Shown one piece after another: positions 33,452 through 41,971 of a DNA stretch of 61,217 nt; position 1 is the stretch's first letter; each line of letters starts with the position of its first letter. Below the pieces are notes generated by a model. The model searched no databases. It had not been told where the DNA came from and saw only the letters and a list, made by a program, of their open reading frames with translations. Source of the DNA: Novosphingobium sp. (GTDB taxonomy: Bacteria > Pseudomonadota > Alphaproteobacteria > Sphingomonadales > Sphingomonadaceae); contig NZ_JADZAT010000003.1 in the NCBI RefSeq assembly GCF_020852455.1, forward strand, positions 1-61,217. The letters are read 5' to 3'. The position numbers were made by a program, and so were the translations under genes.

Positions 33452-34357
33452 GTGGCTGACTTTCTGATTCTCGATGGCGGCATGGGGCGTGAGCTCAAGC
33501 GGGTGGGCGCGCCGTTTCGTCAGCCGGAATGGTCGGCGCTGGCGATGATCGAGGCGCCTGATGCTGTGGCGGCAGTGCACCGTTCCTACGTCGCCGCCGG
33601 GGCGCAGGTGATCACCACCAACAGCTATGCACTGGTGCCATTCCACATCGGGGCCGCGCGCTTTGCCGCCGATGGGCAAATGCTGGCGGACCGGGCCGGG
33701 CGGGTGGCCCGTGAAGTCGCGGGTGAGGCAGTCAACGCCACGGTCCGCGTGGCCGCCAGCCTGCCACCGGTCTGCGGTTCGTACCGGCCCGACCTCTATG
33801 ATGCGCAGCAGGCGCGTGCCACCCTTGCGCCGCTGATCGCCGGACTGGCGCCGCATGCCGACCTGTGGCTGGCTGAAACGCTGTCCGCGCTGGAAGAGGC
33901 CCGCACGATCGCCGCGCTGCTGGCCGATGACACGCGGCCGCTGTGGCTGTCCTTCACGCTTGACGATGGCAGCGCCGATTGCGCGCGCCAAGCGCGGCTG
34001 CGTTCGGGCGAACCGGTCGGGCAGGCGGTGGAGTTGGCATTGGAGTGCGGGGCCGGGGCGATCCTGTTCAATTGCAGCCAGCCCGAAGTGATGGAGGCCG
34101 CAGTCCGGCAGGCAGCACAGGCCATGGCTCAGGCCGGGCGGACCCTGCCGATCGGGGTCTATGCCAACGCCTTCCCTCCGCAGGACCCTGATGCGACCGC
34201 GAATGAAACCCTTCTGCCGATCCGCGAAGACCTGGATCCGGCGGGTTACTTGACCTGGGTCGAAGCCTGGCTGGCGGCGGGGGCTTCGATCGTGGGCGGA
34301 TGCTGCGGGATCGGGCCCGAGCACATCGGCGCCATCGCTGCGCTAGAGCGAAGCTGA
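33452..34357 (+). CDS. Homocysteine S-methyltransferase family protein
   Basis: A 301-aa zinc-dependent methyltransferase of the family that includes betaine- and S-methylmethionine-homocysteine methyltransferases. It begins 'LILDGGMGREL', has the first zinc Cys in 'AILFNCSQPEV' and the paired cysteines in 'GGCCGIGPEHI'. It would methylate homocysteine to methionine. Because it lies beside a carnitine-to-betaine cluster, glycine betaine is a reasonable methyl donor, but the sequence does not prove it. GTG start behind AGGAG. It overlaps the convergent regulator gene by 15 nt. Confidence 0.88.
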   Translation: MADFLILDGGMGRELKRVGAPFRQPEWSALAMIEAPDAVAAVHRSYVAAGAQVITTNSYALVPFHIGAARFAADGQMLADRAGRVAREVAGEAVNATVRVAASLPPVCGSYRPDLYDAQQARATLAPLIAGLAPHADLWLAETLSALEEARTIAALLADDTRPLWLSFTLDDGSADCARQARLRSGEPVGQAVELALECGAGAILFNCSQPEVMEAAVRQAAQAMAQAGRTLPIGVYANAFPPQDPDATANETLLPIREDLDPAGYLTWVEAWLAAGASIVGGCCGIGPEHIGAIAALERS

Positions 34358-35281
34358 GCGCAGCAGTTCGCGCGGGCTTTGCCCGAAATGCTGACGGCAG
34401 GCGCGCGAGAAGACCGGCTGCGAGGAAAAGCCGGCGGCCAGCGCAGCCTCGTGCACCGGCAGCCGAGCATTGCGCATCAGCTCGATCGCATGGCGGATCC
34501 GCACCTCGCGGAAATGGCGCCCGGGGGTGGTGCCAAGCCGGTCCGCGAACAAGCGTTCGGCCTGCCGGCGGCTAATCCCTTCGGCCTCAAGTAGGTCCTC
34601 AAGCGAGTGCTGCCGGGCTGCCGCCGCCTCCATTCCGGCGATCAACCGCTGGACCACCGGCCCGGCGCTGCGTGCCGGTTCGGCCAGGGCGGCGCGCTGG
34701 GGGGCGCTGGGCGGGCGGATCTGGTCGTGGATCAGCTGATCGGACACCGCCTTGGCCAGCGCCAGCCCATGCTGCTGGGCAATCGCGTCCAGCATCATGT
34801 CCATCGCCGCTGTGCCGCCGGCGCAGGTGAACAGCCGGGCATGACGCTCATAGAGTTCGGCCGAGACCGGGATCCGCGGATAGCGCTGGCCGAATTCGCC
34901 CGCCGCCTCCCAGTGGAGCGTGATCGGATCGCGACCCAGAATCCCGGCTTCGGCCAGCACGAAGGCCCCGGTATCGACCGCGCCAACCTGGCACCCGGCC
35001 CGCCACAGCCGCCGGACCTGACCCAGCAGACGCTGCCCGGCCGCCACCAGCGGATCGAACCCGGCGCAGACCACCAGCGCATCGGGGGCATCGGGCAGCG
35101 GCCCGTCGCAGCGCAGTTCCATCCCGCTCGATGCCAGCGCGTGATCGCCGTGCGGGGCGTGAATCGTCCAGCGATAAAGCGCCTGCCCGGCCAGCCGGTT
35201 GGCGATCCTCAGCGGTTCGATCGCCGCGAAAAAGGCCATCGCCGAAAAGCCCGGCATCAGCAGGAAAGCGAAGCTTTGCAT
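34343..35281 (-). CDS. GlxA/CdhR-type AraC family transcriptional regulator
   Basis: A 312-aa regulator with an N-terminal DJ-1/PfpI-like ligand domain ('FAFLLMPGFSAMAFFAAIEPLRIAN', then 'VGAVDTGAFVLAEAGIL' at the would-be catalytic elbow, Thr-Gly instead of a nucleophile Cys) and a C-terminal AraC DNA-binding domain ('ISRRQAERLFADRLGTTPGRHFREVRIRHAIELM'). CdhR, the carnitine-dehydrogenase activator of Pseudomonas, has this architecture. Divergent from the carnitine operon across 107 nt. The likely inducer is carnitine or a close relative. Confidence 0.88.
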   Translation of the reverse strand: MQSFAFLLMPGFSAMAFFAAIEPLRIANRLAGQALYRWTIHAPHGDHALASSGMELRCDGPLPDAPDALVVCAGFDPLVAAGQRLLGQVRRLWRAGCQVGAVDTGAFVLAEAGILGRDPITLHWEAAGEFGQRYPRIPVSAELYERHARLFTCAGGTAAMDMMLDAIAQQHGLALAKAVSDQLIHDQIRPPSAPQRAALAEPARSAGPVVQRLIAGMEAAAARQHSLEDLLEAEGISRRQAERLFADRLGTTPGRHFREVRIRHAIELMRNARLPVHEAALAAGFSSQPVFSRACRQHFGQSPRELLRSASL

Positions 35282-35294
35282 GGTCTGACAGGAT

Positions 35295-35364
35295 TTACGG
35301 CATGTGACGTATTTTGCAATCTTTTGCCGTATATCGCGATTTTATTCGCCCCATTCCGCCGTAA
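35295..35364. promoter_or_regulatory. GCCGTA half-sites between regulator and carnitine operon
   Basis: The divergent spacer contains TTACGGC (35295-35301), GCCGTA (35326-35331) and GCCGTAA (35358-35364). The last two are direct repeats 32 nt apart, about three helical turns; the first is inverted. Direct half-site repeats suit an AraC-type activator. The operon start at 35389 has GGGAGAGA as ribosome site. Confidence 0.45.
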
Positions 35365-35388
35365 GCTCCCCCCTAACGGGAGAGAGCC

Positions 35389-36279
35389 ATGAACTTCGAA
35401 CCATTCATCACTTGCGCCGTCACCGGATCGGGCAACACGCAAGGGTTGCATCCTGATCTGCCGATCACTCCCGAACAGATCGCCAATGCCGCGATCGAAG
35501 CGGCCAAGGCCGGGGCGGCGATCGCCCATATCCACGTGCGCGATCCCGAAACCGGCAAGGGCTGCCGCGACGTTGCGCTCTATCGCGAGGTCAAGGAGCG
35601 GATCCGCGACAGCGATACCGACGTTATCATCAACTTCACCGCCGGAATGGGCGGCGACATCGTGTTCGGTCCCGGCGAGGCACCCCTTCCCCTAGACCCC
35701 GCCGGGACCGACATGATTGGCCCGATGGAACGGCTGGTCCACGTCCAGGAACTGCTGCCGGAAATCTGCACACTGGACTGCGGCACGATGAACTTCGCCG
35801 AAGCCGATTACGTGATGACCAACACGCCGGGCATGCTGCGGACCATGGCCGCCGAAGTGCAGGGCCTGGGCGTGCGGCCCGAACTGGAAGTGTTCGACAC
35901 CGGCCACCTGGTCTTCGTGAAGGAAATGGTCCGCGACGGCCTGCTTGATGATCCGGTGATGATCCAGCTGTGCCTGGGCATCCCCTATGGCGCACCCGAT
36001 GATCCGCTGACCACCATGGCCATGGTCCACCAGTTGCCGCCGGGCTGCGTCTTCAGCGGCTTCTCGATCAGCCGCAACCAGTTGCCCTTCGTGGCGATGG
36101 CCGCGCTGGCCGGCGGCAACGTGCGGGTTGGCCTCGAAGACAACCTCTACCTGGCCAAGGGGCAGTTCGCCTCGAACGGCCAGCTGGTCGAACGCGCGGT
36201 GCAGATCCTTTCGGGCATGGGCGCCAGGATCCTGGGCCCGGCCGAGGTTCGCGCCAAGCTCAAACTGCAGAAGCGTTAG
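35389..36279 (+). CDS. cdhC: BKACE family enzyme, 3-dehydrocarnitine cleavage (CdhC-like)
   Basis: A 296-aa TIM-barrel zinc enzyme of the beta-keto acid cleavage family (formerly DUF849). Metal ligands are the His pair in '[16 protein letters not shown]' and a Glu late in '[11 protein letters not shown]'. The family transfers an acyl group from a beta-keto acid to acetyl-CoA. Directly upstream of L-carnitine dehydrogenase, the expected reaction is 3-dehydrocarnitine plus acetyl-CoA to betainyl-CoA plus acetoacetate. First gene of the operon; 12 nt to the next. Confidence 0.9.
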   Translation: MNFEPFITCAVTGSGNTQGLHPDLPITPEQIANAAIEAAKAGAAIAHIHVRDPETGKGCRDVALYREVKERIRDSDTDVIINFTAGMGGDIVFGPGEAPLPLDPAGTDMIGPMERLVHVQELLPEICTLDCGTMNFAEADYVMTNTPGMLRTMAAEVQGLGVRPELEVFDTGHLVFVKEMVRDGLLDDPVMIQLCLGIPYGAPDDPLTTMAMVHQLPPGCVFSGFSISRNQLPFVAMAALAGGNVRVGLEDNLYLAKGQFASNGQLVERAVQILSGMGARILGPAEVRAKLKLQKR

Positions 36280-36291
36280 GGGAGGCCGGCA

Positions 36292-37767
36292 ATGGGCGAA
36301 GTCCGCAAGGTCGGGATTGTTGGCGGCGGCGTGATCGGAGCGGCCTGGGCGGCGCGGTTCCTGCTCAACGGGATCGATGTGGCAGTATTCGACCTTGATC
36401 CCGAGGTTGAACGCAAGACGCTGGAAGTGGTGGCCAATGCCCGCCGCGCACAGACCCGCCTGCACGGCGCGGCCTTGCCGGCCGAAGGCAGGCTGAGCTT
36501 TGCCGCCAGCGTGGCCGAAGCGGTCAGCGATGCCGATTTCATCCAGGAAAGCCTGCCCGAGCGCGAAGACCTGAAGCAGCGGGTGCTGGCTGAAGTCGAT
36601 GCGGCGATGCCCGCCCATGCAGTGATCGGATCGTCCACTTCGGGCCTGCTGCCGACGAAGCTGCAAAGCACGATGACCCGGCCCGACCGGCTGGTCGTCG
36701 GCCACCCGTTCAACCCCGTTTACCTGCTGCCGCTGGTCGAGGTTTGCGGCGGTGATCAGACCAGCCAGCAGACGATCGACATCGCCTCGGCGCTTTACAC
36801 CCGGGTCGGCATGAAAGTGCTGCACGTGCGGCACGAGATCGACGGGTTCATCGCCGATCGCCTGCTTGAAGCAGTCTGGCGCGAGGCGCTGTGGCTGATC
36901 AACGACGGGATCGCCACCGCGGCCGAAATCGACGATGCAATCCGCTTCGGCGCGGGGCTGCGCTGGTCATTCATGGGCACTTTCCTGACCTATCGGCTGG
37001 CCGGGGGTGAAGCGGGGATGCGGCACTTCCTGCACCAGTTCGGCCCCTCGATGGAATGGCCCTGGACCAAGCTGGTCGGCCCCAAGCTGACCGACGAGCT
37101 GATCGACACTGTGGCTGCCCAGTCCGACGAGCAGGCCGGCAACGTCGGGCTGCGCGAATACGAGGCGCTGCGCGATTCGTGTCTGGTCGACATCATGCAC
37201 GCGCTGGAGCGCAACGACTTCGCCTCGGGCGCGGTAGCCAAGGCCTATCGCGCCAGTCTGGTCGGAAAGGCGGCGGTTGAGCTGGGCAGCCTGGGCGATG
37301 ATGGCCGGGTTCTGACCGGGCACACCCCGGTGATGCCCGACTGGATCGACTACAACGAGCATCTGACCGAGTACTGCTATCTCAAGCTGTTCGGCGATGC
37401 GACCGATGTGGTGCTGGCCCGGATCGGCGCGGGGATGGACTATGTCGCCAGCGGGTTAAGCTTCTACACGGTCGAAACCCATATCCGCCACCTGGGCCAG
37501 GCGCGGCTGGGCGAAAAGGTGGAGGTGCGCACCCGCGTTCTGGGCAGCGACGGCAAGCGGCTGCACCTGTTCCACGAAATGACCAACCTTACCACCGGCG
37601 GGCTGATCGCCACGGCTGAGCACATGCTGCTCCACGTTGATGCCAAGGCCGAGAAATCGTGCCCCGCCCCCGCCGCGATCGCGGAAGCGATGGAAGGGCT
37701 TGTCGCGGCCCAGCGAAGTCTGGCACCACCCGAAGGGTCGGGCCGCAGCATAAAGATGCCGGGATAA
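36292..37767 (+). CDS. cdhA: L-carnitine dehydrogenase fused to a thioesterase domain
   Basis: A 491-aa fusion. Residues 1-320 are a 3-hydroxyacyl-CoA-dehydrogenase-like NAD enzyme with 'VGIVGGGVIGAAWAARFLL' and the catalytic region 'VVGHPFNPVYLLPLVEV'. Residues about 342-491 are a hotdog thioesterase beginning 'DWIDYNEHLTEYCYLKLFGD'. This fusion is a recognised form of L-carnitine dehydrogenase (EC 1.1.1.108), giving 3-dehydrocarnitine; the thioesterase part should release glycine betaine from betainyl-CoA. Strong ribosome site GGGGAGG. The fused domain is paralogous to the free thioesterase at 40252. Confidence 0.92.
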   Translation: MGEVRKVGIVGGGVIGAAWAARFLLNGIDVAVFDLDPEVERKTLEVVANARRAQTRLHGAALPAEGRLSFAASVAEAVSDADFIQESLPEREDLKQRVLAEVDAAMPAHAVIGSSTSGLLPTKLQSTMTRPDRLVVGHPFNPVYLLPLVEVCGGDQTSQQTIDIASALYTRVGMKVLHVRHEIDGFIADRLLEAVWREALWLINDGIATAAEIDDAIRFGAGLRWSFMGTFLTYRLAGGEAGMRHFLHQFGPSMEWPWTKLVGPKLTDELIDTVAAQSDEQAGNVGLREYEALRDSCLVDIMHALERNDFASGAVAKAYRASLVGKAAVELGSLGDDGRVLTGHTPVMPDWIDYNEHLTEYCYLKLFGDATDVVLARIGAGMDYVASGLSFYTVETHIRHLGQARLGEKVEVRTRVLGSDGKRLHLFHEMTNLTTGGLIATAEHMLLHVDAKAEKSCPAPAAIAEAMEGLVAAQRSLAPPEGSGRSIKMPG

Positions 37768-37802
37768 GCCGACGAAATAACAGCTAAGGGGGAGCGAAGC
37801 GC

Positions 37803-39209
37803 GTGGCACTGATCGAAACAAGGTCAATCGACTATGTCCCCCTGGCCGAACGCCACGGCAAGGTCTGGCACCTGTGGCCAGTGTGGTTCACCGGCGATGC
37901 CCACCTTGCGACCCTGGCGACCGGCGCGATCAGCGTCGCGGCGGGGCTGAGCCTGTTCTGGTCTGCCCTTGCGGTGATCGGCGGGTGCGTGCTTGGTACC
38001 ATCCTGATGGCCTTTCACTGCACGCAGGGGCCTCATCTGGGGCTGCCGCAGATGATCCAGTCGCGCCCGCAGTTCGGCTATCTCGGCGCCTTGCTGGTCT
38101 GGGTCGTGGCGCTGTTTACCTACATCGGATTTAATGCGCTCAATCAGTCGCTTGCTGCCGATACGGTGATGGAACTGGCCGGCACCCCCTATGGCCCGAC
38201 CGTGGTAGTCTTCTCGCTGGTTGCCGTAGCGGTGGCGGTGATCGGCTATGACCTGATCCACAAGGCGCAGCGGATCCTGGCCTACCTGATGTTGGCGGTT
38301 CTCGCGGTCTATACAGTCGGCGCATTCGGCACTGTCGATTTCAAGGCGCTGCTTGCCCCCGGCGAGTTCCGGGCGACGCCGTTCCTGGTGCAGTTCTTCG
38401 CCGCTGCCGCCTACCAGCTCAGCTGGTCGATCTATGTGTCCGACTATTCGCGCTATCTGCCCAAGGAAGTCGGGATCCGCGATGCGTTCTTCTGGACCTT
38501 CTGGGGCGCCTTCGTGGGCGGGGCCTGGATGATGCTGGTCGGCGCCTTTGCCGCTGCTGCCTTCGCCAACCAGAACATTGTGGTCGCCCTGCGGGAAAGC
38601 TCGGATGCAATCATGCCCGGCTTCGGTACCATCATGCTGGTCACCAGCTTCCTGGGCCTGATCACCATCACCTCGCTCAACTTCTACGGCGCCTCGCTGA
38701 CCCTGCTGAGCGTGGTTGACAGCGTGACCAAGGTGACGCTGGGGGCGAAATCGCGGATTGCGGCGCTGGCGGCAGTGTTCCTGATGGCGGTCTCGCTCTC
38801 GCTGGTGGTCAGCGGCAATGTGCTGCACGGGTTCGAGGCGTTCCTGGGCGTGCTGGCCTATCTGTTCACGCCGTGGACCGCGATCAACCTGGTCGACTTC
38901 TTCTTCGTACGCAAAGGCCGCTATTCGATCCGCGCGATGTTCATGGCCGACGGGCTGTACGGCAAATGGAACTGGCGCGGGCTGGTGGCCTATTTCGTGG
39001 GCTTCGCGGCGATGGTGCCGTTCTTCAAGACCGGGCTTTATGTCGGGCCGGTGGCCGAAGCGCTGGGCAAGGCAGATATCTCGATGCTGATCGGGCTGCC
39101 GGTTTCGGCGGCGGTTTACCTGCTGCTGTGCCGCAACCTCGACCTCGCCAGCGAACTCGAACAGATCGAAATGCTCGATCGCAACCTTGAAACGGAGCCG
39201 GTACGATGA
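37803..39209 (+). CDS. NCS1 family permease (purine-cytosine permease-like)
   Basis: A 468-aa inner-membrane transporter with about 12 transmembrane helices and the NCS1 hallmarks 'LPQMIQSRPQFGYLGALL' and 'DYSRYLP'. NCS1 proteins usually import nucleobases, allantoin or hydantoins with Na+ or H+. Here the gene sits inside a carnitine operon where an ABC or BCCT transporter would be expected, so a quaternary-amine substrate is inferred. GTG start behind GGGGGAG. Its stop overlaps the next gene (ATGA). Confidence 0.88.
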   Translation: MALIETRSIDYVPLAERHGKVWHLWPVWFTGDAHLATLATGAISVAAGLSLFWSALAVIGGCVLGTILMAFHCTQGPHLGLPQMIQSRPQFGYLGALLVWVVALFTYIGFNALNQSLAADTVMELAGTPYGPTVVVFSLVAVAVAVIGYDLIHKAQRILAYLMLAVLAVYTVGAFGTVDFKALLAPGEFRATPFLVQFFAAAAYQLSWSIYVSDYSRYLPKEVGIRDAFFWTFWGAFVGGAWMMLVGAFAAAAFANQNIVVALRESSDAIMPGFGTIMLVTSFLGLITITSLNFYGASLTLLSVVDSVTKVTLGAKSRIAALAAVFLMAVSLSLVVSGNVLHGFEAFLGVLAYLFTPWTAINLVDFFFVRKGRYSIRAMFMADGLYGKWNWRGLVAYFVGFAAMVPFFKTGLYVGPVAEALGKADISMLIGLPVSAAVYLLLCRNLDLASELEQIEMLDRNLETEPVR

Positions 39210-40255
39210 AGCGGATCCTGACCCTGGCGGCCGTGGCCGCACTGAGCGTGCAGGCGCAGGCGAAACCCTCGCCCGCCGTGCCGATCGTCTTCCCCGACCA
39301 GTTCGATTCGATCGGCACCCCGGTGCAGAGCATGACCACAAAAGAAGGCCGCAAGGTCCATTTCACCGATACCGGCGAACCGGGCTGGAAGCCGCTGCTG
39401 CTGATCGGCGGGGTCGGCACCAGCGGCCGCGCGCCCGAACTGGTTGCTTTTCTCGATACGATGCGCAGGCGCCTGAAAGTGCGGATCATTGCGGTTGAGC
39501 GCAATGGCCTGGGCGATACCGCTTTCGATCCCGCCTGGACCTTTGCCGACTACAACAGCGAAGTGGCGCAGGTGATGGCCCACCTCGGGATCGACAAGTT
39601 CGCACTGGCGGCGATTTCGGGCGGCGGGGCCTATGCCGGGCACGTGGTTAACGCCATGCCGCAGCGGATCACATCGTGGCACATGCTGGCGGCGGTATCC
39701 TCGGCGCCGGGCGATACCGATCGCTGCAAGCTTGAAGAAGCGACCTTCGCCCAGCAACTCGCCCCGCAGATTGCCGCGCCGCGGGTCTGGTGGGACATGC
39801 CCAAGGACGGTGTATCGGCCCACGTGCGCGGTTTTTCCGATCGCACCGCCGATGAAGGCGCGCGCGCCTTCTTCATCGCCGGGCAAAAAGGCGATCCGCG
39901 CGGCGTGGCGCGCGAATACAAGCGCTTCTGCGAACCGCCGGCTGATGTCGCCGCCTTCAAGGCCCCCGCCTTCTTCTATTATGGCGAGGCCGATCCCGCC
40001 GTCCCGCCCGCGCATGGCCGCTATTGGGCCGGCAAGGTCGCGGGCAAGGTCACGTTCCGATCCTACCCTGGCGAAGGACACGATGTGCAATATCGCCACT
40101 GGGACCAGCTGCTGCTCGACGTGGCCGGCTATGGTGACCGCACGCTGGTCTGCGACAGCGGCCGGGCGCATCTGGTCGCCGGACAGGTCGATCCAAACCG
40201 CCTGGCCAAGGGGCGCACGCTGGGGGTCTGCGCCTGGCAGCAGCCAAAGCGATGA
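39206..40255 (+). CDS. Exported alpha/beta hydrolase, candidate acylcarnitine esterase
   Basis: A 349-aa protein with a signal peptide (residues 1-19, 'SVQAQAKPS') and an alpha/beta hydrolase fold: 'PLLLIGGVGTSGR' oxyanion region, nucleophile Ser in 'AAISGGGAYAG' (the elbow reads A-I-S-G-G instead of G-x-S-x-G), Asp in 'YYGEADPAVP' and His in 'PGEGHDVQ'. In Pseudomonas a hydrolase of O-acylcarnitines (HocS) is encoded with the cdh genes; this periplasmic protein could play that role, but substrate is inferred. Overlaps both neighbours by 4 nt. Confidence 0.8.
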   Translation: MKRILTLAAVAALSVQAQAKPSPAVPIVFPDQFDSIGTPVQSMTTKEGRKVHFTDTGEPGWKPLLLIGGVGTSGRAPELVAFLDTMRRRLKVRIIAVERNGLGDTAFDPAWTFADYNSEVAQVMAHLGIDKFALAAISGGGAYAGHVVNAMPQRITSWHMLAAVSSAPGDTDRCKLEEATFAQQLAPQIAAPRVWWDMPKDGVSAHVRGFSDRTADEGARAFFIAGQKGDPRGVAREYKRFCEPPADVAAFKAPAFFYYGEADPAVPPAHGRYWAGKVAGKVTFRSYPGEGHDVQYRHWDQLLLDVAGYGDRTLVCDSGRAHLVAGQVDPNRLAKGRTLGVCAWQQPKR

Positions 40256-40803
40256 GCGGGCAAGCCGATCACGGCCTGCGCACCCCGCTGGAGGGCACCA
40301 GCGCCACCGAATGGGATGATCGTGCGCCGATCCCCGCTCCGCTGCGGCTGATCGCTCCCGAAGTCCCCCAGGACTGGGTCGATTACAACGGCCACATGAG
40401 CGAAAGCTGCTATCTGCTGGTGTTCGGCGACCAGTCCGACGCCTTCTTCCGCTATGTCGGGATTGACGAAGCCTATCGCGCCGGCGGACATTCGCTGTTC
40501 ACTGTCCAGACGATGATCTTCAACCTGGCCGAAGCCCACCTGGGCGACCGGCTGGACCTGTCGCTGCAACTGCTCGATGCGGATGAGAAGCGGCTGCACA
40601 TCTTCCATGCCATGCACAATGCCGCAACCGGCGAGCTGCTGGCCACCGGTGAGCAGATGCTCGTCCATGTCGATCTGGCCGCGGGTAAAAGCTGCCCGAT
40701 GCCCGCCGATCTGCAGCGCAAGGTCGCGGCAATCCGCGCGGCCCACTCCGCCCTGCCCCAACCCGCCCAGGCCGGGCGCAATATCGCGATCCGTCGCGGC
40801 TGA
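40252..40803 (+). CDS. Free hotdog thioesterase, paralogue of the CdhA C-terminal domain
   Basis: A 183-aa thioesterase with 'QDWVDYNGHMSESCYLLVFGDQSDAFFRYVG', 'KRLHIFHAMHNAATGELLATGEQMLVHVD' and 'AGKSCPMPADLQ', each matching the C-terminal domain of CdhA position by position. CdhB-type proteins hydrolyse betainyl-CoA. With a thioesterase already fused to CdhA, this copy may act on another CoA ester such as carnitinyl-CoA. Starts inside the hydrolase stop (ATGA). Confidence 0.85.
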   Translation: MSGQADHGLRTPLEGTSATEWDDRAPIPAPLRLIAPEVPQDWVDYNGHMSESCYLLVFGDQSDAFFRYVGIDEAYRAGGHSLFTVQTMIFNLAEAHLGDRLDLSLQLLDADEKRLHIFHAMHNAATGELLATGEQMLVHVDLAAGKSCPMPADLQRKVAAIRAAHSALPQPAQAGRNIAIRRG

Positions 40804-40819
40804 ACCCTTAAGGAGCCCC

Positions 40820-41971
40820 ATGCATTTCGCGCTGAGCCAGGAACAGGACATGCTGGTCGATACGGTCCGCAAATTCGTCGAGACCGAGCTGTACCCGCAT
40901 GAGGATCTGGTCGAGAAGACCGATGACATTCCGGCCGAACTTGCCGCGCAGGTGCGGACCAAGGCGCTTGAACTGGGGCTCTATGCGGTCAACATGCCGG
41001 CCGAGCTGGGCGGCGGCGGTCTGGGCACTTTCGATACCACGCTGATGGAGCGCGAACTGGGCCGGGCCAGCTATGGCCTGCAAATGCTGGTCGCACGGCC
41101 CAGCAACATCCTGCGCGGATGTGTGGACGGCCAGGTTGAGGAATACCTGCTGCCCTCGATCCGGGGTGAGCGCCACGATTGCCTGGCGATGACCGAACCC
41201 GATGCCGGGTCCGACGTCCGCTCGATGCGTACCTTTGCCCGCCGCGATGGCGACGATTTCGTGATCAACGGCACCAAGCATTTCATCAGCCATGCCGACA
41301 TGGCCGATTTCGTGATCCTGTGCGCGGCAACCGGCGAACTGCCCGGCGGCAAGCGTTCGATCAGCTGCTTCCTGGTCGATTTCGACACCCCGGGCCTGAC
41401 CCGGCGGCGCGGGCCGAAATGCGTGTCGCATCGCGGCTATCACCAGTGCGAGCTGATTTTCGAAGATTGCCGGGTGCCCGCGCGCAACCTGCTGGGGGAA
41501 TTGGACAAGGGTTTTGACCTGATGGGCCAGTGGCTCGGTTCAACCCGCCTGCAGGTGGCCACCACCTCGGTCGGGCGCGGACAGCGGGTGCTTGAAATGG
41601 CAACCCAGTGGGCCGCCACCCGCAAGCAATTTGGCCAGACAATCGGCAAGTTCCAGGGCACCGGCTTCAAGCTGGCCGATATGAAGACCGAACTGGAAGC
41701 CGCCGAACTGCTGACCCTGCGCGCGGCCTGGAAGGACGATCAGGGCACAATGACCGATACCGACGCGGCGATGGCCAAGGTCTTCGCTTCGGAAGCGCTT
41801 GCCCGGGTGACCGACAACGCGCTGCAGATCTTCGGCGGAATGGGACTGATGGACGAATTGCCGATCGAACGGTTCTGGCGCGATGCCCGGGTCGAACGGA
41901 TCTGGGACGGCACCAGCGAGATCCAGCGCCACATCATCAGCCGCGCAATGCTGCGCCCCTACGAGGCATGA
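40820..41971 (+). CDS. Acyl-CoA dehydrogenase (candidate gamma-butyrobetainyl-CoA dehydrogenase)
   Basis: A 383-aa FAD enzyme with the three-part acyl-CoA dehydrogenase fold: 'AMTEPDAGSDVRSM' and 'INGTKHFIS' in the middle, 'RKQFGQTIGKFQGTGFKLADM' and 'QIFGGMGLMDELPIERFWRDARVERIWDGTSEIQR' in the C-terminal domain. The usual catalytic Glu before GTS is Asp here (D363). Expected to make the 2,3-double bond of a CoA ester; gamma-butyrobetainyl-CoA is inferred from context. ATG 40820 behind AAGGAG; a longer frame upstream runs through the thioesterase gene and is not used. Confidence 0.88.
   Translation: MHFALSQEQDMLVDTVRKFVETELYPHEDLVEKTDDIPAELAAQVRTKALELGLYAVNMPAELGGGGLGTFDTTLMERELGRASYGLQMLVARPSNILRGCVDGQVEEYLLPSIRGERHDCLAMTEPDAGSDVRSMRTFARRDGDDFVINGTKHFISHADMADFVILCAATGELPGGKRSISCFLVDFDTPGLTRRRGPKCVSHRGYHQCELIFEDCRVPARNLLGELDKGFDLMGQWLGSTRLQVATTSVGRGQRVLEMATQWAATRKQFGQTIGKFQGTGFKLADMKTELEAAELLTLRAAWKDDQGTMTDTDAAMAKVFASEALARVTDNALQIFGGMGLMDELPIERFWRDARVERIWDGTSEIQRHIISRAMLRPYEA

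Noticed and set aside
35282..35388. Possible riboswitch ahead of the carnitine operon
   Set aside because: No extended pairing or known aptamer core; repeats of GCCGTA in a divergent spacer fit protein binding better.
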